From the NCBI GenBank assembly GCA_904502235.1, contig CAJGDP010000010.1, positions 1-52,920 of the forward strand: a stretch of 52,920 bases of DNA, in the 5' to 3' direction. Positions 44,819 to 52,920 of this stretch are shown piece by piece. Made by a program: the position numbers and the translations under genes. The DNA comes from an uncultured Bacteroidaceae bacterium. Lineage in GTDB: Bacteria > Bacteroidota > Bacteroidia > Bacteroidales > Bacteroidaceae. Each line of letters starts with the position of its first letter. Position 1 is the first letter of the stretch. The notes below the pieces were generated by a model that saw only the letters and a program-made list of their open reading frames with translations, had not been told where the DNA came from and searched no databases.

Positions 44819-46314
44819 CACTCCAAACAAACTTTACATTTAACACCCTTTGACTCATTCTGCAAACGGTCGAGAACCGTTACCACAAAGATATATTCAC
44901 CGCTCATATCCTGTGGCAGACGATAAAACGGTTTGTCGGTTATATCCATTATTTTTGCAGGATTGCCAATATCCGCCTTTTCTCCCTTGGCAAAACAATA
45001 TACCACAAAACGGTGGGGAGCATTCATGGCATCACTCTCATCCCCGACAATCCACAACAGCATCTTTCCGTTTTCGTCCTCTACAAGACGGATACCCTTC
45101 ACCTTTGCAGGAGCCTTATCATCCATAAACGGGCTCCCCGGCATCAATGCCGGATATTTATAGATATCCGCCGCAAGAAAATCGCGATATCCGTCCATAT
45201 TGTTTGCCGCCGATGCCGCATCCCAGAAGCAAGAACCAGACACATTCGCATTAGCGCGTTGAAGTTCATATTTCCGCATCTGCTGATTTCCGCATATAGC
45301 GGCTGAATCCTTGGCATTGACCGTACGCACCACATCCTGCCCTATATACAACGGACGTGCCGAAGCATGCTCAGCCCACCACGCAACCAGTTCTTCGTAA
45401 TCGGCGGCAGGATGTCCTATCTCCCAATATATCTGAGGAATGCAATAGTCAACCCATCCCTGTTCAATCCAGAAGAGCACATCGGCATTGAGCTCATCAT
45501 AGCACTGCAGACCATTCGTCCTGCTGCCGAATTCCCAACTTTTAGCATTACGGTATATTCCGAAAGGCGATACTCCGAACCTTACCCAAGGTTTTGTCTC
45601 GCGCACGGTACGATGAAGCTGATAGATGAGATGATTCACATTCTCGCGTCGCCACTCTCCCCTGTCACCGTTTCCGCTCTTATAGAACCACTCGTCATCG
45701 GGGAACTCCACTCCCTTTACCGGATATGGATAGAAATAGTCATCGATATGCAGACCGTCTACATCGTAACGTGTGAGAATATCCCTTACAATACGGCATA
45801 TATGATCGCGGTTATCCTGCAATGCAGGGTTAAAATAGAGCTGTCCTTCATACTCTATGAACTTGTCGGGATTCTTTACTGCAGGATGTTCAAGTGCAAG
45901 GACTTTTGTAGTTCTTGTCCGTGCACGATAAGGATTGATCCATGCGTGCAGTTCCATATCGCGCCTATGGCATTCAGTCACCATGAAAGCCAAAGGGTCC
46001 CATCCGGGTGAACAGCCCTGTTCGCCTGTGATATAACGGCTCCAAGGTTCATGGAGCGAAGGATAAAGAGCATCTCCCTCAACACGCACCTGGAATATTA
46101 TGGCATTCACATTAACCTTCTGAAGATTATCGAGCATTGCAGTGAGGTAATCTTTCATCTGTATCTCATCCATGCCGGTGAACTGACCGTTCACAGCCTG
46201 AATCCACGCCCCACGGAACTCACGTTTGGGATGACGCGGTGTATTCACCAGCTTTTGGCTTGCACAGGATAACAGGATTGCCGACAAAAGAAATATGTAT
46301 AGCAGTTTCTTCAT
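44818..46314 (-). CDS. GHL10/DUF187 glycosidase-like lipoprotein
   Basis: Glycoside hydrolase-like lipoprotein related to E. coli DigH (YddW), which acts on denuded peptidoglycan glycan strands. The start at 46314 gives a lipoprotein signal (MKKLLYIFLLSAILLSC, Cys17). The catalytic TIM-barrel-like region (about 28-350) contains REFRGAWIQAVNG, NAIIFQVRVEGDALYPS, HAWINPYRARTRT, DGLHIDDYFYPYP and WVDYCIPQIYWE. A beta-rich C-terminal domain (about 400-498) resembles a fibronectin-like fold. Acidic residues in the HIDDYFYP and IPQIYWE strands are the likely active site. It is coupled to the GNAT gene and divergent from uvrA. Whether it acts on peptidoglycan here is inferred from the family. Confidence 0.9.
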   Translation of the reverse strand: MKKLLYIFLLSAILLSCASQKLVNTPRHPKREFRGAWIQAVNGQFTGMDEIQMKDYLTAMLDNLQKVNVNAIIFQVRVEGDALYPSLHEPWSRYITGEQGCSPGWDPLAFMVTECHRRDMELHAWINPYRARTRTTKVLALEHPAVKNPDKFIEYEGQLYFNPALQDNRDHICRIVRDILTRYDVDGLHIDDYFYPYPVKGVEFPDDEWFYKSGNGDRGEWRRENVNHLIYQLHRTVRETKPWVRFGVSPFGIYRNAKSWEFGSRTNGLQCYDELNADVLFWIEQGWVDYCIPQIYWEIGHPAADYEELVAWWAEHASARPLYIGQDVVRTVNAKDSAAICGNQQMRKYELQRANANVSGSCFWDAASAANNMDGYRDFLAADIYKYPALMPGSPFMDDKAPAKVKGIRLVEDENGKMLLWIVGDESDAMNAPHRFVVYCFAKGEKADIGNPAKIMDITDKPFYRLPQDMSGEYIFVVTVLDRLQNESKGVKCKVCLE

Positions 46315-46335
46315 GATATTTTGTATTAAGCGTTG

Positions 46336-46343
46336 CGAAGATA
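46336..46343 (-). promoter_or_regulatory. Weak -7 box of the GHL10-GNAT unit
   Basis: On the minus strand TATCTTCG differs from TAnnTTTG at one base and lies 21 bases before the start codon. Confidence 0.35.
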
Positions 46344-46428
46344 ACGAAAATACCATTATTAAAGAACACTATTTCCACAAGAGATATGCATTATACCATT
46401 TTTTTTGTAAATTCGCGAGATTTGATTT

Positions 46429-49218
46429 ATGAGCATGATGAAAGAGAACAACAGGAATATCATAATTAAAGGAGCACGTGTAAACAACCTCAAGAATGTG
46501 GATGTGGAGATACCACGCGGAAAACTTGTTGTGGTTACAGGCTTGTCGGGTTCAGGAAAATCATCACTGGCCTTTGACACCCTCTATGCCGAAGGACAGC
46601 GACGCTATGTGGAATCGCTGTCGGCATACGCGCGTCAGTTCCTTGGACAGATGAACAAGCCTGAGTGTGATTTCATCAAAGGTATTCCGCCAGCTATTGC
46701 CATAGAGCAGAAAGTAAGCAACCGCAACCCACGTTCAACCGTGGGAACATCCACCGAGATATATGAATATCTAAAACTGCTTTATGCACGCATCGGAAAG
46801 ACATACTCACCCATCAGCGGCACACTTGTAAAGAAAGACAACCCCGAGGACCTTGTAGAATGTGTACACAACCGCCCCGAAGGAACGCGCTACCTTCTGC
46901 TTGCGCCCATACCCAAGCGCAAAGGACGCACACTCGAAGAGCAGCTCCAGATATACCTGCAACAAGGATTCACCCGCATTGTATTGGGCAAAGAAATAGT
47001 ACATATCGAAGAGTACAAGCCCGGCAAACAGGACAAACCGGCATTGCTCATAGACCGCCTTACAGTAAACTACAGCAAAGAGAACGACAGCCGTCTGCTC
47101 GACTCTGCCGAGACAGCCTTTTACGAAGGCAACGGTTGCTGCATGATTCAGTTCATGGACGAAGATACGCCACACAGTTTCAGCATACGCTTCGAAGCCG
47201 ACGGCATGGAATTTGAAGAGCCTACTGAACAGATGTTCTCGTTCAACTCCCCGATAGGCGCATGCCCCGACTGCGAAGGTTTCGGACGCATTGTAGGCAT
47301 TGACGAGGACCTGGTAATCCCCAACAAGACACTCAGCATATATGACGGTGCAGTCTTCTGCTGGCGAGGCGACAAGATGAGCGAATGGAAAAACGAATTC
47401 TGTCGCCACGCGCCCAAGGACGACTTCCCCATCTTTGAGCCATATTACAACCTCACACAGGAGCAGAAGGATTATCTGTGGCACAAAGGACCATGGATTG
47501 AGGAGTATGGCGAAAGCATCAACATAGACAACTTCTTCAACATGGTAAAGGCAAACCAGTACAAGATACAGTACCGTGTGATGCTTGCCCGTTATCGCGG
47601 AAAGCCCATATGCCCCACATGCCATGGCACACGTCTGAAGAAAGGAGCAAGTTATGTAAAGGTGGGCGGAGCAAGCATAACCGAACTTATTGAGATGCCC
47701 GTAACACGTCTGAAGACATTTTTCGACAACCTTGTACTCGACGAGCACGATGCAACCATTGCAAAGCGCATACTCACCGAGATACGCAACCGCGTAGACT
47801 GCCTTATAGACGTAGGATTGGGATATCTTACCCTGAATCGTCTCAGCAACACCCTTTCGGGCGGTGAGAGCCAACGCATAAACCTTGTTACATCGTTGGG
47901 AAGCGCACTTGTGGGTTCGCTATATATCCTTGATGAGCCCAGCATAGGATTGCACAGTCGCGATACCGACCGCCTTATAAGCGTACTTTATCGTCTGCGT
48001 GATTTAGGCAACACCGTAGTGGTGGTAGAACACGACGAAGAGATAATACGCGCTGCCGATTACATCATTGATGTAGGTCCAAAGGCAGGTTCATATGGCG
48101 GAAATATCGTATACAAAGGCGATATGAGCAACCTTGAACGTGGCAGCAACAGCTACACGGTGAAATACCTTTTGGGCGAAGAGACCATAGAGGTGCCGAA
48201 ATACCGTCGTACATCAAACAACAAGATAACAATAAAGGGAGCAAGAGAAAACAACCTGAAAGGTATAGATGTAGATTTTCCATTAGGCACGTTCACCGTG
48301 GTAAGCGGAGTGAGCGGTTCGGGAAAGTCCACATTGGTACGCAACATCCTGTACCGTTCGCTCATGCGTCATTTCGGAAACACATGCGATGCACCCGGTC
48401 AATGCGAAGCCGTTGAAGGAGCATTGAAACAGTTGAGCGGAGTGGAACTCATCGACCAGAACCCCATAGGAAAATCATCGCGTTCAAACCCTGTCACATA
48501 TCTTAAGGTCTACGACGAGATACGCCACCTGTTTGCACAGCAGCCCTTGGCAAAACAGATGAGATTCGGTGCAGGACATTTCTCGTTCAACGCCGACGGA
48601 GGACGCTGTGAAGAGTGCAAAGGTGAAGGTACAATAACCGTGTCGATGCAGTTTATGGCCGACCTTAAACTGGAGTGCGAAGCCTGCCACGGTAAACGTT
48701 TCAAGAACGAAGTGCTTGAAGTCAAATTCCACGGCAAGAACATACACGACATTCTTGAGATGACCATAGGCGATGCAATAAACTTCTTCCAGCAGCACGG
48801 ACAGAAACATATTGCCGACGGTCTGCAGCCTCTGCAGGACGTGGGACTTGCATACATAAAATTGGGACAGTCGTCATCTACACTCTCGGGAGGTGAAAAC
48901 CAACGAGTGAAACTCGCCTACTATCTGAGCCGTCAGAGCAGCCGTCCTACGATGTTCATCTTTGACGAACCCACAACCGGCCTGCATTTCCACGATATCA
49001 AGAAACTGCTCAGGTCGTTTGAACGTCTGCTTGAACACGGGCATTCATTGGTGGTCATAGAACACAATATGGACGTTATAAAGTATGCCGATTATCTCAT
49101 AGACCTGGGACCCGAAGGCGGAGAAGAGGGCGGACACCTTGTTGCCTGTGGCACACCCGAAGATGTCGCCGCCTGCGAAGCATCATACACCGGACAATTC
49201 CTGAAAGGTAAACTCTGA
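46429..49218 (+). CDS. uvrA: Excinuclease ABC subunit A
   Basis: DNA-damage recognition ATPase of nucleotide excision repair. The 929 residues hold two ABC ATPase modules: Walker A GLSGSGKSS (38-46) with signature LSGGESQR, and Walker A GVSGSGKST (627-635) with LSGGENQR. Zinc-binding cysteine pairs appear as CPDC/CPTC in the first insertion and CEEC/CEAC in the second. Several Met codons near the start (residues 1, 3 and 4) leave a few residues open. Bacteroidetes often carry two UvrA paralogues; the form beginning IIIKGARVNNLKNVDVEIPR with YARQFLGQMNKPECDFIKG may be the second, so the symbol is for the family. It is monocistronic, with a terminator shared with mrp. Confidence 0.95.
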   Translation: MSMMKENNRNIIIKGARVNNLKNVDVEIPRGKLVVVTGLSGSGKSSLAFDTLYAEGQRRYVESLSAYARQFLGQMNKPECDFIKGIPPAIAIEQKVSNRNPRSTVGTSTEIYEYLKLLYARIGKTYSPISGTLVKKDNPEDLVECVHNRPEGTRYLLLAPIPKRKGRTLEEQLQIYLQQGFTRIVLGKEIVHIEEYKPGKQDKPALLIDRLTVNYSKENDSRLLDSAETAFYEGNGCCMIQFMDEDTPHSFSIRFEADGMEFEEPTEQMFSFNSPIGACPDCEGFGRIVGIDEDLVIPNKTLSIYDGAVFCWRGDKMSEWKNEFCRHAPKDDFPIFEPYYNLTQEQKDYLWHKGPWIEEYGESINIDNFFNMVKANQYKIQYRVMLARYRGKPICPTCHGTRLKKGASYVKVGGASITELIEMPVTRLKTFFDNLVLDEHDATIAKRILTEIRNRVDCLIDVGLGYLTLNRLSNTLSGGESQRINLVTSLGSALVGSLYILDEPSIGLHSRDTDRLISVLYRLRDLGNTVVVVEHDEEIIRAADYIIDVGPKAGSYGGNIVYKGDMSNLERGSNSYTVKYLLGEETIEVPKYRRTSNNKITIKGARENNLKGIDVDFPLGTFTVVSGVSGSGKSTLVRNILYRSLMRHFGNTCDAPGQCEAVEGALKQLSGVELIDQNPIGKSSRSNPVTYLKVYDEIRHLFAQQPLAKQMRFGAGHFSFNADGGRCEECKGEGTITVSMQFMADLKLECEACHGKRFKNEVLEVKFHGKNIHDILEMTIGDAINFFQQHGQKHIADGLQPLQDVGLAYIKLGQSSSTLSGGENQRVKLAYYLSRQSSRPTMFIFDEPTTGLHFHDIKKLLRSFERLLEHGHSLVVIEHNMDVIKYADYLIDLGPEGGEEGGHLVACGTPEDVAACEASYTGQFLKGKL

Positions 49219-49229
49219 TACCCCATAAC

Positions 49230-49273
49230 ATCAAAGAATCCCTTGATACCACGGCATCAAGGGATTCTTTGAT
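49230..49273. terminator. Bidirectional terminator between uvrA and mrp
   Basis: Arms 49230-49247 and 49256-49273 pair perfectly over 18 bp with an 8-base loop. The outer base of the right arm is the last base of the mrp stop codon on the minus strand. Confidence 0.9.
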
Positions 49274-50373
49274 TATTGTCCTACTATTTTAGTCTTGGGA
49301 AGTTCTGCGTTACGCCTGTTTGTCTTTTCTACCAAAGCGGCTGCCACCTGAATGAATGCCTGCCCGTCGGGGCTATCGGCCTTCATGGCAATAGGAATTC
49401 CGGCATCACCACTCTCGCAGATGCTCTGCACCAGAGGTATCTGACCGATAAGCGGAATGTTATAAGCCTCTGCCATACGCTTGCCACCCTCCTTACCGAA
49501 AATATAATACTTGTTGTTCGGCAACTCTGCAGGAGTAAACCAAGCCATATTCTCTACAAGACCAAGTATGGGCACAGCAACCTTTTCGTTGATAAACATA
49601 TTCACACCCTTGATTGCCGCGGCAAGCGACACCTCCTGCGGTGTTGTAACAACCACGGCACCTGTAAGTGCAAGACACTGCACTATTGTAAGGTGAATAT
49701 CGCTTGTTCCCGGTGGAAGGTCTATAAGGAAATAGTCCAATTCACCCCAATTGGCATCGGCAATAAGCTGTTTGAGCGCATTGCTTGCCATACCGCCACG
49801 CCAAAGAATAGCCTGGTCGGGGTCAACGAAGAAGCCTATAGAGAGAATCTTCACTCCATACTTTTCTATCGGTTGGATGAGGTCGCGACCGTCGATATTC
49901 TCGCTATAAGGACGTTCATCCTCCACGCTGAACATCTTTGGAATTGAAGGACCGAATATATCGGCGTCCAAAAGACCAACCCTATAACCCAAACGAGCCA
50001 ATGCAATGGCAAGATTTGCCGATACGGTTGATTTTCCCACACCGCCCTTGCCCGAAGAGACCGCAATGACATTTTTTACCTGTGGAAGGAACTTACCCAC
50101 TTCGGGGCGGGCAGCCTGACGGCTCACAACAGAGATGTTACCCTCAATCTCAACCTCCTTGCCCACATACATCTTTATGGCAGCCTCGGCTGACTTCACA
50201 ACAGAACGTATAAAAGGATCGGTTGGCTTGTCGAAGATAAGCGAGAAAGTTACCTTGTTTCCGTCGATGCGAATGTTGTCATCCACCATCTCAGCCTCCA
50301 CAAGATTTTTACCGTTACCCGGATAACGCACCTTTTCCAGCGCGTCGAGTATCAATTTAGGATATAATGCCAT
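49273..50373 (-). CDS. Mrp/ApbC-family P-loop ATPase, iron-sulfur cluster carrier type
   Basis: Cytosolic ATPase of the Mrp/NBP35 family that carries or hands over Fe-S clusters. The start at 50373 gives 366 residues: an N-terminal MIP18-like domain (about 1-90), then the P-loop GKGGVGKST (108-116), LLDADIFGPSIPKMF, and LIDLPPGTSDIHLT. The C-terminal CxxC found in many Mrp proteins is absent; the corresponding region reads ENMAWFTPAELPNNKYYIFG. This seems usual for Bacteroidetes members but weakens the assumed cluster binding. It ends a minus-strand run ilvE-trmB-Dabb-mrp with gaps of 4, 2 and 10 bases. Confidence 0.92.
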   Translation of the reverse strand: MALYPKLILDALEKVRYPGNGKNLVEAEMVDDNIRIDGNKVTFSLIFDKPTDPFIRSVVKSAEAAIKMYVGKEVEIEGNISVVSRQAARPEVGKFLPQVKNVIAVSSGKGGVGKSTVSANLAIALARLGYRVGLLDADIFGPSIPKMFSVEDERPYSENIDGRDLIQPIEKYGVKILSIGFFVDPDQAILWRGGMASNALKQLIADANWGELDYFLIDLPPGTSDIHLTIVQCLALTGAVVVTTPQEVSLAAAIKGVNMFINEKVAVPILGLVENMAWFTPAELPNNKYYIFGKEGGKRMAEAYNIPLIGQIPLVQSICESGDAGIPIAMKADSPDGQAFIQVAAALVEKTNRRNAELPKTKIVGQ

Positions 50374-50383
50374 GATTCTATTT

Positions 50384-50686
50384 TCAGATATTATAGTCGG
50401 CTTCGGCACGACCTTCGGTTATTCCCTTGAAATATGCAGCCACAGCCATGTGTGCAGGATGCACCTTGTAACGTTCCATAGCATCGGCATCGTCGAAAGC
50501 ACTTACAAGCACTGCATCGTATGCAGTACCTGCAGTACACACATTTATACCCACTTCCAAGGATTTGATTTCAGGGATTACACCCACAAGAGCCTCAAGA
50601 TTCTCCTTTACCCAGAGCGCGTGCTCTGCTTTGCTTTTTCCGTTGGCGCCATCAATAAAACGCCACATTACTATATGTTTGAACAT
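50384..50686 (-). CDS. Dabb (stress-response A/B barrel) domain protein
   Basis: Small dimeric alpha-beta barrel protein of 100 residues. It starts MFKHIVMWRF (a conserved Dabb opening with H-x-V-x-x-x-F), followed by a helix, IPEIKSLEVGINV, YDAVLVSAFDDADAMERY, and HPAHMAVAAYFKG. The fold occurs in stress-response and some enzymatic proteins; no substrate can be assigned. It lies between trmB and mrp in an apparent operon. Confidence 0.9.
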   Translation of the reverse strand: MFKHIVMWRFIDGANGKSKAEHALWVKENLEALVGVIPEIKSLEVGINVCTAGTAYDAVLVSAFDDADAMERYKVHPAHMAVAAYFKGITEGRAEADYNI

Positions 50687-50688
50687 AA

Positions 50689-51447
50689 TTATCTGCTTGT
50701 TTCAAGACTGCTGCGCTTGCTACGGTTATAACTGCGGTACTCGTCTAGCTCAATTTCCACATTCGGTTCATCGTACTGTTCCTTTGCAGGCAAATTGAAA
50801 GCAATATACTTGATTGTTATACCGCGCGACAGCCATTGTGATTCATAATAGGTACGTATCTGCATTATGTCGCTCACCTCCTCCTGTCCATGCACATCGT
50901 CTATGTACTCCACCACAGGAAGATTGTTTACCTCTGTTATGTACTTGGTGTAGGTAAACATGAAATTGCTGTCGGTTTTCAAGTGTACTATCGCGTCAGA
51001 AGAAAGGATATTCCTGTAACGGGCAAGGAAAAGCGACGATGTAAGACGCTTGGTGTATTTCTTCATCTGCGGGTCGGGGAATGTGAGCCAAATCTCACTT
51101 ACCTCGCCCTGCGCAAACAAGCGGTCGATTATCTCGATGTTGGTACGCAGGAAGCCCACATTTGTAAGACCTTCGTTCTTTGCCTCTGTTGCACCTGTCC
51201 ACATACGCGCACCCTTGATATCCACTCCAATAAAGTTCTTATTGGGGAAACGACGTGCAAGAGCAACGGTATATTCACCTCTTCCGCAACCAAGTTCCAA
51301 TACAATAGGATTGTCGTTCTTGAAGAAATCGCGTTTCCAATTACCACGCAACGGGAATTCAACATTATCGATTATCGAATAAGGGTGCTCGATGACATTG
51401 TCGTACTGCGCCATATCGGCGAACTTTTTCAATTTTCCTTTTCCCAT
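50689..51447 (-). CDS. trmB: tRNA (guanine(46)-N7)-methyltransferase
   Basis: Methylates G46 of tRNA using S-adenosylmethionine. I set the start at 51447 (MGKGKLKKF), as the longer frame would overlap the ilvE coding end. The 252 residues contain the cofactor loop VLELGCGRGEYT (about 54-65), NFIGVDIKGARMW, and the characteristic LTFPDPQMKKYTKRL motif. The C-terminal part has YESQWLSRGITIKYIAF. It begins 4 bases after the ilvE stop and ends 2 bases before the Dabb gene. Confidence 0.95.
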   Translation of the reverse strand: MGKGKLKKFADMAQYDNVIEHPYSIIDNVEFPLRGNWKRDFFKNDNPIVLELGCGRGEYTVALARRFPNKNFIGVDIKGARMWTGATEAKNEGLTNVGFLRTNIEIIDRLFAQGEVSEIWLTFPDPQMKKYTKRLTSSLFLARYRNILSSDAIVHLKTDSNFMFTYTKYITEVNNLPVVEYIDDVHGQEEVSDIMQIRTYYESQWLSRGITIKYIAFNLPAKEQYDEPNVEIELDEYRSYNRSKRSSLETSR

Positions 51448-51451
51448 AGCC

Positions 51452-52474
51452 TTAGATATCAAGAACTGTTACCCAGCCATACTTATCCGGTTCATCACCA
51501 TACTGTATGGCACGCAAATGCTGATATAGTTTTGTACACACAGGACCGGGCTTGCCATCGTGCGAGAACACGTAAGATTTACCGGTTTCAAGGTCGTCGA
51601 TGCGCTCAATAGGAGAGATTACCGCAGCTGTACCGCATGCACCAGCCTCCTCAAAGGTAGAGAGTTCCTCCTCGGGCACAGGACGCACCTCGACCTTCAT
51701 ACCCATATCCTTTGCAATCTGTTGCAGACTGTTGTTGGTTATGGAGGGAAGAATGGATGTTGAAAGCGGAGTTACGTATGTATTGTCCTTTATACCGATG
51801 AAGTTTGCAGCACCGCACTCGTCGATATATTTTTTCTCTTTTGCATCCAGATAGAACTCGCAAGAATATCCCATGTCGTGAGCCATTTTGTTGGCACGCA
51901 AACTTGCCGCATAGTTACCACCCACCTTATATTTTCCTGTACCGAGGGGTGCCGAACGGTCGTACTGGCGTATAATAACATATGGATTAGTTGAGAAACC
52001 ACCCTTGAAGTAAGGACCCACCGGAGTAACGAAAATAATGAACATATACTCCGATGCAGGATGAACACCTACCTGCGCACTTGTACCAATAATAAGGGGA
52101 CGGATATAAAGCGACGCACCACTCTCATAAGGCGGTATGTAATCCTTGTTGAGCTCCACCACCTTTGTAACCATATCGCGGAACATTTCAACACTTACCT
52201 GTGGCATAAGAATACCATCACAAGTGCTTTGCAAACGCTCGGCATTTGCCTCAAGACGGAAAATTCTAACCTTGCCGTCTTTACCGCGGAAAGCCTTAAG
52301 ACCCTCAAAAGCCTCCTGTCCGTAATGCAGACAAGTGGCAGCCATATGCATATTTATGTATTCGGAAGAACTGACCTCTATCTCACCCCATGCGCCATTG
52401 CGATAACAACAACGCACATTGTAATCGGTTTTTCTGTATCCGAAGCCAATTTCCGACCAATTCAAATCTTTCAT
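51452..52474 (-). CDS. ilvE: Branched-chain amino acid aminotransferase
   Basis: Pyridoxal-phosphate (fold IV) transaminase converting valine, leucine and isoleucine to their 2-oxo acids and back. The 340-residue protein is of the type II (BCAT-II) group. The cofactor lysine is Lys183 in GTGKYKVGGNYAAS. Other conserved segments are QEAFEGLKAFRG, FRLEANAERL, ASLYIRPLIIGT, and EEAGACGTAAVISPI near the C-terminus. It is first in the run ilvE-trmB-Dabb-mrp; a weak -7-like box, TAACTTCG on the minus strand (52497-52504), precedes it. Confidence 0.95.
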   Translation of the reverse strand: MKDLNWSEIGFGYRKTDYNVRCCYRNGAWGEIEVSSSEYINMHMAATCLHYGQEAFEGLKAFRGKDGKVRIFRLEANAERLQSTCDGILMPQVSVEMFRDMVTKVVELNKDYIPPYESGASLYIRPLIIGTSAQVGVHPASEYMFIIFVTPVGPYFKGGFSTNPYVIIRQYDRSAPLGTGKYKVGGNYAASLRANKMAHDMGYSCEFYLDAKEKKYIDECGAANFIGIKDNTYVTPLSTSILPSITNNSLQQIAKDMGMKVEVRPVPEEELSTFEEAGACGTAAVISPIERIDDLETGKSYVFSHDGKPGPVCTKLYQHLRAIQYGDEPDKYGWVTVLDI

Positions 52475-52697
52475 AACATTATTTTATATTTCCGCGCGAA
52501 GTTAAGACATTTTGACGTAAAAGAAAAAGCGGAGCAAGAAAAGTTTACAGGTTCAAACAGAAATAACCTATACTGCGGAGGGTTACAATATATTCAGCCA
52601 TTTCTCTTTGTATCACTCTTGATAGCTGAGGCTTTTGTTGTTTTGTGGTATACATAGTGGTAGCGTTTTAAAGTTAGTACTATGGATATCTTAGTGA

Positions 52698-52725
52698 GCA
52701 GGTAGGGACATTCAACCCATCCTGC
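52698..52725 (-). terminator. Imperfect hairpin after the partial gene at the window end
   Basis: GCAGG+TA+GGG (52698-52707) faces CCC+AT+CCTGC (52716-52725), with two mismatched positions. It begins 8 bases beyond the stop codon of the minus-strand partial gene. Confidence 0.5.
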
Positions 52726-52733
52726 CCTAAATA

Positions 52734-52919
52734 TTACTGTAATGTTTTACATTCATCGCACTCGCTATTCTCGCCTGTGTGGGTCAAAGTGATGCTCTTG
52801 AATTCGTTTTCAAACTTAAACTTCCAAGTGTTTGTCGTAAGATCGGGTGTAGGTACACTGTTTTCCTTCATCTGTCCGCAGTTGATAAACAAATTACAGC
52901 CGTCTACCTCTTTACCGAC
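52734..52919 (-). CDS. C-terminal end of a protein with paired cysteines (5' truncated)
   Basis: On the minus strand an open frame enters from beyond the window and runs 61 codons to TAA at 52734-52736. The visible residues include DGCNLFINCGQMKEN, then WKFKFENEFKSITLTHTG, and end ENSECDECKTLQ. The four cysteines form C-x5-C (DGCNLFINC) and C-x2-C (CDEC) pairs, suggesting disulfides or a small metal site. I recognise no family; a lipoprotein or lipocalin-like exported protein is possible. The 259 bases between it and ilvE (52475-52733) hold only the hairpin above and a weak ilvE promoter box; I see no other gene there. Confidence 0.6.
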   Translation of the reverse strand, partial: VGKEVDGCNLFINCGQMKENSVPTPDLTTNTWKFKFENEFKSITLTHTGENSECDECKTLQ

Positions 52920-52920
52920 C

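Noticed and set aside
51448..51462. Longer start of trmB at 51462
   Set aside because: It would overlap the end of ilvE; the internal ATG at 51447 fits the family start better.
1..52920. CRISPR arrays, insertion sequences, prophage or integrative element borders
   Set aside because: No regular spaced repeats, transposase or integrase genes, or terminal inverted repeats with target duplications were seen.

Overview
The window is chromosomal DNA from a member of the Bacteroidales, probably a gut or oral Bacteroidaceae or Prevotellaceae relative. The signs are a SusC/SusD pair, promoters of the Bacteroidetes type (TTTG, about 19 bases, TAnnTTTG), several lipoproteins, and housekeeping blocks in the order known from this group: rsfS-ftsH-cdsA, lpxB-surE, and parA-parB-DUF5683-lytic transglycosylase-RSH. 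I see no insertion sequence, prophage, CRISPR array or plasmid signature.

1-4.8 kb: the end of a large secreted protein, a 53-residue peptide with its stop codon inside a strong terminator, an iron-sulfur L-serine dehydratase, and a dipeptidyl-peptidase IV-like S9 protease. 4.8-15.4 kb, minus strand: an outer-membrane uptake locus read right to left as TlpA-like thioredoxin protein, a 676-residue secreted repeat protein, SusC, SusD, DUF4843 lipoprotein and PKD-like lipoprotein. It contains no glycoside hydrolase. Each of the first three genes has its own promoter, and tandem hairpins separate the repeat protein from SusC. A tRNA-Gln(CTG) lies just beyond.

15.9-31.7 kb: housekeeping genes for ribosome silencing (rsfS), membrane proteolysis (ftsH), CDP-diacylglycerol (cdsA), lipid A (lpxB), nucleotide phosphatase (surE), chromosome partition (parAB), peptidoglycan turnover (transglycosylase, M23 peptidase), stringent response (RSH) and a MerR-type regulator. 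A secreted GH84 hexosaminidase lies between surE and parA. 31.9-42.8 kb: alaS, a RecD-like helicase, a pilin-like anchored protein with DUF3822 and rsmD, cardiolipin synthase, and a TonB-dependent-receptor-like barrel with a proline/glycine-rich tail.

42.9-52.9 kb: an unrecognised small protein, a strongly structured candidate non-coding RNA (about 43440-43660), a divergent sigma-factor-like gene, a GNAT acetyltransferase coupled to a DUF187/GHL10 lipoprotein, uvrA, and a minus-strand run of ilvE, trmB, Dabb and mrp. The last 190 bases hold the end of a cysteine-containing protein that runs off the window.

The least explained items are the structured RNA beside the sigma-like gene, the SusCD locus with its four-repeat secreted protein, and the 53-residue peptide. 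No clearly new system can be proved from sequence reading alone.
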